From Phyto melanocephala (Eukaryota; Arthropoda; Insecta; Diptera; Rhinophoridae): a stretch of 64,000 nucleotides of DNA. A program made the position numbers and the translations under genes. Shown here one piece after another: positions 47,270-57,518 of the stretch. The first letter of the stretch is position 1; every line of letters starts with the position of its first letter. The stretch covers positions 57,751,841 to 57,815,840 of the forward strand of contig OW799233.1 of assembly GCA_941918925.1 (NCBI GenBank). Direction: 5' to 3'. Under the pieces are notes generated by a model. The model had not been told where the DNA came from. It searched no databases and saw nothing but the letters and a program-made list of their open reading frames with translations.

Positions 47270-48103
47270 ATGGCATCCAAAATTCATCAACAACGTCCAG
47301 CTGATTGGCAATGGTCATGTGGTTTATGTAAGAAGGACCATGCGTTGAAAACGTGTGTCAAATTTTTAAACGCCAGTGCTGACGAACGTTATGATGTAGT
47401 AAAGCTTCAACGTTACTGCCTCAACTGTCTTGCACGTTCACATCTTGTCGATAATTGTAGAAATGAATACGGCTGCAGAGTTTGCACCAAACGTCACAAC
47501 ACCCTTCTACATGATGCACCACAATTGAATAAACCACATGACCCGAAATCGTACGCAAAGCCAACCAAACAAACAAAATCACAAATGACCCAAACGACCC
47601 AAGATCATCAATTTGTATGGCCTAACGTTTTCGTGCCAACTCTAACCGTACGCGTCGCTCCGAATGAAAAAATGGATGAATGGTCATTCATGCGCGCAAT
47701 TATCACCCAAAATGTCACCACTACTAGAATAGCTTCGTCTTCAGTAAAAAGACTTCGTTTTAGAAAAGCAGAAGTAAAGGGACATACATTTGCCATTATT
47801 CATATTCGTGCACGCAACGACCACAACGCCTTTAAGAAACAAATTCTGGCACAAATTACCGATGATTTACCTCGACGTCCTTATAATGCTCCCATCAATG
47901 ACAACCCGTACGAGGAATTTTCCGAAGACACTTTAGCAGATATTGACCCTCGTTCAAATTCTCAAGTTGAATTGGAATTGGGGGCTGACGTCTATCCTTT
48001 TCTACGCCGAGACGGAGCCATCGATTTGGAAATGGGTCATGTAGTTGCTCATAAAACTGGCCTTGGCTATGTGTTCACTGGACCAACAACCAAATTGTAT
48101 TAA
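47270..48103 (+). CDS. 3' accessory ORF of the BEL element: zinc-knuckle plus protease-dead DUF1758-like protein
   Basis: 277 codons, intact. Residues 17-29 form CX2CX3HX4C, 50-63 a classical CX2CX4HX4C knuckle (CLNCLARSHLVDNC) and 69-81 CX2CX3HX4H (CRVCTKRHNTLLH), the same three-knuckle order as the element's own Gag. Residues 122-271 align with the Gag-Pol protease region (FMRAII.. against ARAIIDPGS; HVVAHKTGLGYVFTGP against LLAQKTVFGWIVGGP), but the catalytic Asp is Thr146 and the D-x-G motif is gone. The ATG lies two bases after a ttatacttatag acceptor-like site (AG at 47268-47269), in the position of env, so expression from a spliced RNA is plausible. No signal peptide or TM segment. Function unknown; possibly an RNA-binding or dominant-negative Gag-like protein. 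Confidence 0.82.
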   Translation: MASKIHQQRPADWQWSCGLCKKDHALKTCVKFLNASADERYDVVKLQRYCLNCLARSHLVDNCRNEYGCRVCTKRHNTLLHDAPQLNKPHDPKSYAKPTKQTKSQMTQTTQDHQFVWPNVFVPTLTVRVAPNEKMDEWSFMRAIITQNVTTTRIASSSVKRLRFRKAEVKGHTFAIIHIRARNDHNAFKKQILAQITDDLPRRPYNAPINDNPYEEFSEDTLADIDPRSNSQVELELGADVYPFLRRDGAIDLEMGHVVAHKTGLGYVFTGPTTKLY

Positions 48104-48129
48104 ATTACACCGACTCATAGGGGCCGGAA

Positions 48130-48484
48130 TGTTCATGATATCACTTTGTTTTGTTTGCCACTGTATATAAAATTACCGTTTCTTTAAATTCCCTTTTTTT
48201 TGTACTCAATAATATTTTTTATATGTACATATCGAGCAGTATAGTTTCATTTCAAAATTCGAACATTTAACATCAAATATAGAGAACAAAGTGAACACAA
48301 CTAACAAAATTAGTGACAAAATTATAAACGTATAAATTATAAATAAAATTAAAAGTAAAACAACCAAAAAGTGAATAAAATAAAACTGAATAAGCTTTAA
48401 TTAAAACTAAAATTAAAATAAATAAAAAGAGTTTTATTTATACAAAACAAATGAACCAGACCCACAAACACACAACAACAAACA
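48130..48484 (+). repeat. 3' LTR of the BEL/Pao element
   Basis: Offset 9,420 bp from the 5' LTR, with four substitutions (two adjacent near 48181, one near 48394, one near 48451) and one missing A. Confidence 0.93.
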
Positions 48485-48801
48485 TATATAATGGTTTTCT
48501 CTAAAATATTTTTTTGTGTTTTTCATTTTTAAATTTTAAAAATTTAATTTGTGACGTTTTTAATTCAAATTTTAAATTACTTACACACCAAGAAGCGAAA
48601 CACCGAAGGAAAAGAAATGCCAAATATTCAACAAAAAAAATGTTTCAAATAGCCGAGTACCGGCGATTATTCTCCTCAACTAAAACGGTAAAATCATCTA
48701 TAAACTCAAGAATTGCACAACTATAATCGTCGTGTGTGACCATAGACTAACCATAGGAAAAATTGTTGTACAAAAAAATAAAGGCATATTCATACCGGTA
48801 T
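48485..48801. other. AT-rich flank
   Basis: No gene or repeat recognised between the BEL element and the next MITE. Confidence 0.5.
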
Positions 48802-49199
48802 GGCCCCTTTCGCATTAGGCAACTATAATTGCGCAAGTCTTGTGTTTGTGGGTGTGTGAGGAAAGGTCGGTGTAAAGGGAAAAGAACTGCCGAGATTTGA
48901 GTACAGACTTGCTTGTACTTGGCAATTCAGCTTCTGCTGTCATTCTTGTCTTGGAATATTTATTTGTTTTTGACATTGTCTTTTATTTCTTCTTCGGTGT
49001 GTTGTGTAATTTTGTGTGTGTGAAAATTTTATTTGTTTATAAGTGAATCAAATATTTAAAAATGATAAATTCGAGCATAAGCAAATTGAACTTGCTCAAC
49101 CAAGTTGCTCAATGTGAACATAAAAGCAATTTCAAAAGAAAATAAATAAAAATTAAAATTATACTTGCGGAATTAAAGTTGCCTAATGCGAAAGGGGCC
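48802..49199. mobile_element. MITE with perfect 23-bp inverted ends
   Basis: 48802-48824 and 49177-49199 are exact inverse copies (core ccctttcgcattaggcaact). Flanks are TAT on the left and TAA on the right, compatible with a 3-bp TWA target but not proof. Interior non-coding. Confidence 0.82.
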
Positions 49200-49229
49200 T
49201 AAGATTGAAATAATCAACAAAGTGTGTAC

Positions 49230-49481
49230 CAAGGCGAATTCATTATCAGGTGGTGTGGACAACGCAGCTGATCTACTTTTTTATTTGCAAAAATGATGAT
49301 TGGATTGTCAAATATTATTTATGTTTACATAGATTACTCCTTCCCGCGCAAGAAAACACAAACAAAACCCATGTAGTTTTTGACACATCGACAGTCGAAA
49401 GCAACAATAAAAAACCATTTTGTTTTTTTAATGTTGTATTTGTTGTAGAATTACCACCACCTGATAAATAAATTCGCCTTG
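49230..49481. mobile_element. hAT-like MITE, CAAGGCGAATTC family
   Basis: 252 bp; ends caaggcgaattcattatcag and its near inverse ctgataaataaattcgcctt; flanked by perfect 8-bp duplication gtgtgtac (49222-49229, 49482-49489). Non-coding. Confidence 0.9.
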
Positions 49482-49722
49482 GTGTGTACAACTACTACGA
49501 CGTACAACTCCTTATAATAATTCTTTATTAAAACAAATTTAAACATGTACAAGGCGAATTCAATAAGGTGAACTCGTCGCTAAAACAACTACAAAGTGAA
49601 AAAATACAACGTGCATTTTGTTAGTGTAAACTAACTTAAACTGTCAAAAAGTTGTTTACGAAATCAAAAATAAAAAACACGTTTGTTTACATATACATAA
49701 TAATTTGTATAAGATAAAATAT

Positions 49723-49970
49723 TAAAAAGGTGCAAATAAATAAAAATTACAAGAACCAGATGATGAACCATGATACTTGGCAACAGGATAAGTACGAGAT
49801 TGACGGCAAGAAACTAGAGCATCATCTGATGTTCCGTGAGGACACTTGCAGACAGCCAAATGAGCTTTTTGCTCACATTCGGCTCCGGAACAACATTTAC
49901 CTATACATGGATTAATACATTGGTAATTATTACAAGCCTTGATCTCTGGACACATAGAACAAAGTTCCAT
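49723..49970 (-). pseudogene. Fragment of a cysteine-rich EGF-like extracellular protein gene
   Basis: Minus strand, open for 82 codons: MELCSMCPEIKACNNYQCIN, PCIGKCCSGAECEQKAHLAV, CKCPHGTSDDALVSCRQSRT, YPVAKYHGSSSG. The spacing CxNPCxxxC..GAxC......AxCxCPxGTxxDALxxC is that of EGF-type modules in insect extracellular proteins such as dumpy-like molecules. It is out of place inside a hAT-like element and lacks any signal peptide or neighbours, so it looks like a captured exon. The parent gene was not identified. Confidence 0.6.
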
Positions 49971-50277
49971 TGCCCTTCAAATATTTATTTTTGCACAAAG
50001 AGCACACACGTATTATTCACAAATAAAAATACTCTGTTTTATTCAATTTAATTTTTTTTAACGTTTTATTAAATTTTTCACAATTCACAATTTCTTTATC
50101 TCTTTTTTTTACAATTTTTAAGAGAATTTGCACAATTTTTCACAATTTTAAAAATTTTTCAACTAATGGCGCCCACAAATGTAAACAATAAAAAAGTAGA
50201 AGCACACATAAAAACACAAACAAAATTTGACATTTCAATATTAAAAAGAGTGCTCAGCTGATAAACAGCTGCTTTAA

Positions 50278-51850
50278 CACGTTGACTGCCACCATATAAA
50301 AAAAAAATTATTAGAAAAAATTTTTTTTCGAAAAATGGCTTTAAAGTGATCGTTACAATTATTTTAAATGTTCTGATGTTGTCACGTGTGATTTGTGTTA
50401 CTTTGTGTGTAATTACAGCAAGTGTCCTCCGGTGGATCACATGGCACCGTATAAATGCTTTGTTTATAGTGGTGCCACGTGTACCACCGGTGGTCACATG
50501 CGTATTGCCCTTATTTCATTTAGTGCTTGTTCCTTCTTTCATTTATTGACATAAGAGTTAAACGAATAATGGCAAATAACATTTCACGTATTCCACCTAA
50601 GCTATTTTACGGCAAAATTAACCAAAACGAAGAATCTGATGACAACGACCTTGATTTTGAAGGTTCGAGTTCGAGTGAATACATGCCTTCTGATACTGAG
50701 TCCAGCGATACGGATAATACATTATTGGAAGACGAACCTATTGTTGATGAACATATTCCATCTAACGTATGGACTTCCGTCACTGGAACGACACTAAAGA
50801 CGTTCTTTTTCTTAGATCACTGTACTCCACGTATATCCGAAGTGGGACCTCAAGCAAAACCAATTGATATCTTTAATTTTATGGTAACGGAAGAAGTGTA
50901 TGAATTAATAGTACTCCAAACAAATTTGAACGCCCACCAGTTCGTAGCCAAAACCATTATTACTCGTGGATCCCGCATTAAGAGATGGAGTGATACAAAT
51001 ATCGCGGAGATAAAAAAGTTTTTTGGAATTCTAATGTATATGGGATTAGTAAAGTATCCATCTATTTAGCTGTACTGGAGCAATAATCCTTTTTATAGAA
51101 ACAATTTTGTTCCGCAAGTAATGTCCCGAAATCGATTTCAGCTACTTTTAAAATTTATCCATTTTGCCGACAACTCTGAAATTGGTAGCAATCGCCTTGG
51201 TAAGGTTAGCCATTTGCTTCAAATTCTTGAGAATAACTACGTTAATGCTCGAGTTCCTGGCGAAATTTTAGCTGTTGACCATGAAGGAATACGAAACAAG
51301 AGATAAAAATAACAGGAAATCTAGAAAACGTTGTGTCAGCTGTTATAGCGATATCAAAAAAAATGAAGGAAGAAGTGCTGCAATAAAAAAAGCTAAAAGG
51401 GTGTCTACATTTTGTGACTATTGTGATGGCAAGCCAGCTTTATGCTTGGAATGTTTTTTGCTAAAACCATTAGATTAATGTTATATATAATATATATAAG
51501 TTAATATTGTTATTTGTTTTATTGATCTCTATGAATTTATGAATCTTAAAGTTTTTTTATGTTATATTAAAGTAATAAATAAAATATTCCAAAGTTATGA
51601 ACTTCAAAAATGTATGAAATATTTTTAGAAAAAAAAGAAAGAAAAACCTGTAATACCCAAAAAATTTTTTGCATAGTAAAACTTTATACTTTTATTGAGG
51701 AGCCACTGAAGAAAAAAAATAAATATCAATAACAGGCCATAAAATATTTCATAAACAATACAAGAACCACTGTGTACCACCGGTGGTACACGCGGCATCA
51801 TGTTAAAGAAAATGTGTGTGCCACCGGTGGCGCACATGGCAGTCAACGTG
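50278..51850 (+). mobile_element. piggyBac element, internally deleted
   Basis: Flanked by TTAA on both sides (50274-50277, 51851-51854). Terminal inverted repeats cacgttgactgcca and tggcagtcaacgtg, 14 bp. Palindromic subterminal repeats around ccaccggtgg lie at both ends (about 50425, 50476, 51777, 51820). 1,573 bp, shorter than autonomous piggyBacs. Confidence 0.92.
50569..51478 (+). pseudogene. piggyBac transposase, deleted
   Basis: Starts MANNISRIPPKLFYGKINQN with a typical acidic N-terminus (SSSSEYMPSDTESSDTD), then IAEIKKFFGILMYMGLVKYP. A TAG at 51067-51069 probably replaces a Glu codon, followed by LYWSNNPFYRNNFVPQVMSR and PGEILAVDHE, the first catalytic Asp region. There a deletion and frame change remove the rest of the catalytic core. 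The C-terminal Cys-rich domain follows (RKRCVSCYSDIKKN ... FCDYCDGKPALCLECF, three CxxC pairs), stop at 51476-51478. It cannot encode an active transposase but could be mobilised by one. Confidence 0.88.
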
Positions 51851-51928
51851 TTAATAACTTCACCTGATAATGAATTCGCCTTGAACATGTATTTAAATTT
51901 GTCAGTCCCGTCATATAATGGTATATAT

Positions 51929-52139
51929 CATGGTAGAATTATCAGGTAGCCTTAGTAAAACAGCTGATTATTTTTTTCTCTACCTTAAGGTTTAACTAAG
52001 ATGTCAAATTTTGTTTATATGTGTACATATTGTGTACGTATATATTCTACCGCCAAAAAAACACGCACACACATTTGCTTTTTGACATTTAAGTCGTCGT
52101 TTTCCAGCAACAAAATACATTGTTGGGTTTTGTACCATG
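51929..52139. mobile_element. hAT-like MITE, CATGGTA family (copy 2)
   Basis: catggtagaattatcaggta ... gggttttgtaccatg, flanked by a perfect 8-bp duplication gtatatat (51921-51928, 52140-52147). Interior is inverse to copy 1 at 18382. Confidence 0.85.
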
Positions 52140-52165
52140 GTATATATTTTTTGTAAGGTTGCTCT

Positions 52166-52782
52166 CAAAGTACATTTATAGCAGGTAACCGCGAGATTAC
52201 AACAATTGAACAATAAAACAAACAACAGGCCTTTTTATTAATGTAATGTGATAAGAACTGTCAAACAGCAAAGGGGTTGATAAAAGACAAATGTAAAACA
52301 AACAAGAAAAAACGCCATTAAATGAAAATAAATTCATTTTGTTTATCATTAAATAAACTTATTTTTAAAGTTCGTAAGAAAAATTTGTGATGTGTGTTAA
52401 TTTTGTAACAAAATATGTTTTGTATTTAATATTTATATGAACATAAAACACCTTGTGGAACAGAGAAAAAAGTTCTATTTCCATTTTTTTGTTTTTTTTT
52501 TTTTTGGCATACACTACACTTTCTAATTTTTTTCTAAATTAGTCTTTTTTCTAATTATATTTTAAGTCTATCCAAAATTGTTATTTATTATAAATCATTT
52601 TGATTTCATTTTGAAATTTATCACTTTTTACTTTGATTAAAAAAACTTGTTTACTTTTAAGCTAGAAATTTAACACGTGTTGAAAAAAAACATAAACAAC
52701 ATTTGACAGTTCGTATCGCAAAATAAGCAAATAAAAAATAATCAGCTGGCTTTAGGAGACAACCTGCTATAATTGTACCATG
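52166..52782. mobile_element. hAT-like MITE, CATGGTA family (copy 3)
   Basis: caaagtacatttatagcagg ... cctgctataattgtaccatg, flanked by a perfect 8-bp duplication gttgctct (52158-52165, 52783-52790). 617 bp, non-coding. Confidence 0.82.
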
Positions 52783-52790
52783 GTTGCTCT

Positions 52791-53414
52791 CTTTAATATA
52801 ATTTAGTAGCTGGCTACACGGCAATGTCTTCTATCGTCTATGTGTTTATAGTATTAATCATAAAAGTTTTTGTACATGATATACTGGATCACTTAGTTAT
52901 AATTAAAGTTTTTGTTATGCCAATATGGCATCTTATCATTTTTAGTGAAATTAAATTTATAAATAAGTAAAAATATGTAAATACATATAAACGAATATTA
53001 ATAAGAGAAAAGAAAAGTTGTCAAAAATTAGGAATGAACAATATAAATTATTTACTTTTTTGTTTGTACGTTAATGTCTGGTGTTTATTGAGTTATTTTT
53101 TTAAATCTAACTTTAAGTGGAAATTTTTATTCTTGCAATTCCAAACTATAAATCTGTGTTTATTCTCGTTATATTATACTGTGAAATAAAAGTTTTTGTA
53201 TAGCAAAAGTAATAAAGATATCCATCGTAAATTGAAATACGATAGATTTGTGAATTCTCAGGACAAAAACTGAGTCCCAGTATTTATTTATAAATTTAAT
53301 ATGTATGTATGTATACAATCTACGTTTGTTGAAATTTATGACCACCTCATGGCCAGCCTGATAGTTTTTAATTGGGTACTAGTATTTACTTGTACATACA
53401 TGTTATAGCTTTTT
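52791..53414. other. AT-rich DNA
   Basis: Fragments related to the foldback at 57385 (gtgaaataaaagtttttgta near 53183). No gene. Confidence 0.5.
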
Positions 53415-54412
53415 ATACAATTCACCTGTGGTGCACAAGGGTATATGTATATAGCTTTGTCATTCAGTTTGTACTTTCTACAATTTTCATTTCCGACCAC
53501 ATAAAGTGTATATTTTCTGAGAGCTTATGAATAGAGAAGTCGATTAAACCCTGGCCGTCTGCCCATCTGTCCGTGTGTTTGTTGAAATCAACTTTTAGAA
53601 TCAACCATATGTTCCTTAGATCTGTGTATGATATCAATCTTTTGGAAATATCCGGGAATGAATCGCTATTGAAATTCAGCATAATCGCCCCATAACTTTC
53701 TGAGATATGAGAAAATAAACACGACTGCCTGTTTTTTCCCATGTTTTTACCACCAAAATTAGAATTTTTCAGCCATAGAATAATTTATATAATATGCTTC
53801 TAGAGATATTCGTGAAAAATTTTGGATGAAGCGGACTCTTATCGGAAAAGTTATAGGCACAATTTTTGTTTCAATATATATTCCGAAAATTTACGAACGA
53901 AATAATTTTTTTTAAGCTTTTAAACAACCGTGAGAGTCAATATTAGTATTATCTGAAAGGACTTGCGCAATATAAGCACTATTAAAAAAATTAAAATTCA
54001 TGTTAGCCCCCATTACAAAATGGCGGACAATAAATTTATATATAAGCCAAATCTGGTATTTTAAAATGTGACTCCTTCAACCCCCACAATATTGATAACA
54101 AAAGAAACGGCTTGATCAGTAGAATACAGTGAATTTTTAAAAATGTAAAATCCAAAATGGCGTCTAAAACAAAAAGACGGAACGAACTTTTTAAACCCCA
54201 TCAATATGGGTATCAAATAAAAGTGCTTGACTAGTAGAATACAGTTTACGTAAAAATTCAAAATCAAGGATGGGGTCGGAAATAATAGGGAAAAATGGTG
54301 CATGACATGAAATATTGGTTAAGCTTCGATGTGGGATTATACTTATGTACATGATGGTGAAGGGTATTATAAGATACGGCACGGCAGAATATAGCAATCT
54401 TACTTGTTTTAA
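53415..54412 (-). mobile_element. Mini-me-like interspersed repeat (copy 6)
   Basis: Starts tatacaattcacctgtggtg, contains the GTCY-type ccgtctgcccatctgtccgt (about 53551), ends cggcacggcagaatatagca followed by atcttacttgtttt. Confidence 0.6.
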
Positions 54413-54699
54413 CTTAAATATTTGTTGATTGGAAAGGGGGTGGTGTTTTATCACTATAGAATATCGTTTACTTGATGTGATCTATAAGTTTGACAAATAT
54501 AGCGATAATTTTGCAAATAAATTTGGCTTAAATCTAGTTTACCAACACACCATCAAATAAAAAATTAGTTATGTGTGTAGGTCATAATAAAATTAAAATG
54601 TAAGTTATTTTTATCATTCATCAGCGGATCCGCTGTTTGTTATACCATAGAGAAGAAAATCCTTTAGCCCGGCCAAAGTCCGGTTATGCTGAAAAACTT

Positions 54700-55130
54700 A
54701 AGATGGCGAAGCCGGTGACGATATCAGAATCGGAAGGAAATTGTTTTCTTTTGACATCTTTAATTACGAGCTATAACTGTCTTCCTAATATAATGATTTA
54801 GCCCATTTTCAATACCAAGGTTTGCTTGTGTATAAGAAATATTCTGGGAAAATTTAATCCCCTAACTTTTTCGGTTCGAAGTCTATCGTGCTTTTGTAAA
54901 AAGGACGGACATATCGTCGTTCACAAGTTATTGTGTTCTATGTGACACGTAAAACATATACCTATAGAACACAATAATTTGGGAACGACGATATGTAGCT
55001 AGATCGTCATAAAATGAAACCAGGACTCAGAAATACTTTATGGAGTCGAAAATTTATATTTCTATGGGTTACAAACGAAATGACAAAAATATACCCCCAC
55101 ACAATTTTTTTGGTGGTGGGTATAGAAAGC
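54700..55130 (+). mobile_element. Mini-me-like repeat fragment (copy 7) with a small foldback insertion
   Basis: Right half of the repeat ending acacaatttttttggtggtg and ggtatagaaag. At 54917-54990 a foldback (atcgtcgttcacaagttatt / aataatttgggaacgacgat) interrupts the ggacata-gctagatcgtc sequence that is continuous in other copies. A truncated left terminus of another copy follows at 55155-55200. Confidence 0.65.
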
Positions 55131-55199
55131 AAATAAAGGACAATGTCAAAACAAACAAGTAAGAGCACTATATTCGAAATTTTGATACTTACCACCAAT

Positions 55200-55600
55200 T
55201 TTTGTGTAATTGTATAGCACAAAATTTTTAATTTTGTTAGTAACTGTAATCGCTATGGAATAATCTATAATATAATATGTATCACTTGCTTTGTATAATT
55301 TCGATATACTATTAAAATATTTTCGTAAATTAAGTATTTCAATGAAAATGGTCGTACTTTCAAATAACATTCAAATTTAATAAATATGTATACATAATTA
55401 TGTATTATATATGATTTTTTAATCAATAAAAAAGATCAAGAAATTTAGACGATACATATGTAAGTATGTTTTTTTTCTTCCCATTAAGTCTACTGAATTA
55501 TGTTGTTTACATTAGTTCTAAAAAATAGTGCAATATTTCTTTTGAAAACATTAATATTTTATTTTATTTTAAGATGATTAGGTAAGGGATTATATAATTT
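55200..55600. other. AT-rich DNA
   Basis: Nothing recognised apart from the mini-me-like start at 55155. Confidence 0.45.
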
Positions 55601-57260
55601 TAAAGGCTTGAATAAAAACGATCTTTGCATTACTGTTGATGTCACCCTTTGTAGCCCAAAGTTTTCCGCATTTATCAAATTATTATGTTGAACTTCTCCT
55701 ACGTATGTTAATTGATCACTTATTAGTCTGGAGCACTTCTGCTCTTCATCTTCTTAACAAATTTCAATGTATTCAATTCAATTCTTTGTTTTATATTCAG
55801 ACATTGCATTGTATCAAGATTTACTTTTGTAGGTGTATACCTATCTGCTGCAATTTAATATGGAACGCTTAACTTTGTGTTGAAATTTGTGTAATCTATC
55901 TAACTGCGTTTTTGTGCAGCAAGTGTACAAAATTGTAGATCCAAATTCAAAATGTGTCTTAATTATAGTATTGTACATATTTATTGCTGTAATTACAGCA
56001 CTCTTTTAAAAAAGCCGATATTTTTGCTAATTTTTTTACATACATATACATACATGTATATTTAACATGCTGTTTAAATTTTAAGTCCTTGTCAAGTATA
56101 AAACCGAGATATTTTATTTGCCTAACTTTCTCAATTGTTTCATTATTTCTTTTTGAAAATTACGTTACTGTTAATGTTTATTTCCATTAATTTAGTTTTA
56201 TTATCATTTAATTTTAGTTTATTCATTTTCAGCCATTAGTTTATGTTGTTTATATCATGCGTGATGTTATATTCACATTGCATTTCTGCATCTCCCTCAG
56301 TATATATTACGGTGTCTCATCATATAAGTTTATTTTGCATTTTTCTATAATATTTGGCATTTCGTAAATATATACATATTATAAACAGTAGTGCTCCGAT
56401 TTAAACCACTCTAATTCATTCTGTCTAAAGCCATACATATAAAGATTTTTAATCAATAAATCTATCGATAGTTTCGAATGCTCTTTTATAGTCTAAAAAA
56501 CTCATCTTCTGTGTATCTCGAGATTTTTTTATTTATTTATAACATAATTAACTGCGGTTTAACATGAGTATTTTTTTTGCAAAATTCAGATTGATATTTG
56601 ATAGCAAATTATGTTGGTCAAATATTTTTCTAATTGTTCTTTAACAATTTTCTCATAGGTTTTTTAGGTATTTACCGGAAATATGCCTGTTTGAATGTAT
56701 TTATTTATAACTTGAGCAAAATTTTATCAATAATGTTTCAGTTGTCTAAGATCATTTTAACTAATATTTTATTATAGTCTGGCTTGTTTTTAGTTGTTTA
56801 CAAATGTTTTTAAGATCATCTTTAATTATTGGTTAAAATTTCAATTTTAAATTTATCATAGGTACTTCATTTGAATATCGCACTTTTCTTTTGTATCTCT
56901 TATGGACTTAATACTCGTAACAAAATAGTTATTAAATTGGTTGGCGATTTCATAGTTATCTTTATATTATTTAAATATCACAGTCTTTTATTTCCTTCCA
57001 CATTTGTTTCTGGTCTTTGGCATTATTTTTTTTTATTAATTTATTATTGTATTCGTTTCGTGCTATTTTATAATTATTCCATGCATTTTCTGTATTTTCA
57101 GATTTAGCAATTAGGTATATCGCAATTTTTCCTCTCCTGTGTGTTCTAAGTTTGTCATTAAACCATTTGTTAATATTATTTTTAACATTAATAATTTTCT
57201 TGTTTGTTAAATTTTTAATCGTATTTTCAAGACATGTGTCAATTACATATATTTATATTT
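55600..57260 (-). mobile_element. Non-LTR retrotransposon relic: RT linker and reverse transcriptase
   Basis: Minus strand from 57260: NINKWFNDKLRTHRRGKI, ENAWNNYKIARNEYNNKL, DQKQMWKEIKDCDI, homologous to the fragment at 7063-7569. Further on are FLDYKRAFETIDRF (56440-56510, RT motif A) and IGALLFIICIYL (56365-56400). Many stops and frameshifts. Jockey/CR1-type by linker and motif sequence. Confidence 0.72.
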
Positions 57261-57384
57261 TCATTCACATAGTAGGCGTGTCGAAATAATTTCTGCAAAT
57301 AAACTCAACTCAGATATTTCAATATAGAGTCCTTTAGTCTTTCAAATTCTTTATTCATAAAGAAATTATCATGGCATATCTAAC

Positions 57385-57518
57385 CAGGGTATCAATTCTC
57401 TTTCTGTGAAACTGTGAAATGAAAAAGTTTTTGTATGGCAAAGGGTATGGTGGCACTATATGATATTACACACAAAAACTTTTCATTTCATAGTTTCATA
57501 GAACGAGAATTGATACCC
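57385..57518. mobile_element. Foldback MITE with GGGTATCAATTCTC ends
   Basis: gggtatcaattctctttctg ... acgagaattgataccc; arms of about 48 bp with a few mismatches around a 38-bp centre. No clear target duplication. Confidence 0.75.

Larger units (their letters stand above)
38710..48484 (+). mobile_element. BEL/Pao LTR retrotransposon, with nested insertions in the leader
   Basis: LTRs at 38710-39065 and 48130-48484 (TG...CA) differ by four substitutions and one indel (about 1.1%). Both sides carry a TATAT duplication (38705-38709, 48485-48489); 5 bp suits BEL/Pao. The leader holds a 2.2-kb TIR element (39086-41333). Gag-Pol follows (41912-47220, broken), then an intact extra ORF (47270-48103) before the polypurine tract (aggggccggaa, 48119-48129). 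Confidence 0.93.
49550..51883. mobile_element. hAT-like element, CAAGGCGAATTC family, carrying an EGF-like gene fragment and a piggyBac
   Basis: 2,334 bp; left caaggcgaattcaataaggt, right acctgataatgaattcgcct followed by tg; perfect 8-bp duplication aacatgta (49542-49549, 51884-51891). Without the nested piggyBac (50278-51850) it is about 760 bp. A truncated relative at 58858-59160 shares both the left end and the cactgccctttaaatatttt-type segment but lacks the gene fragment. Confidence 0.9.
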
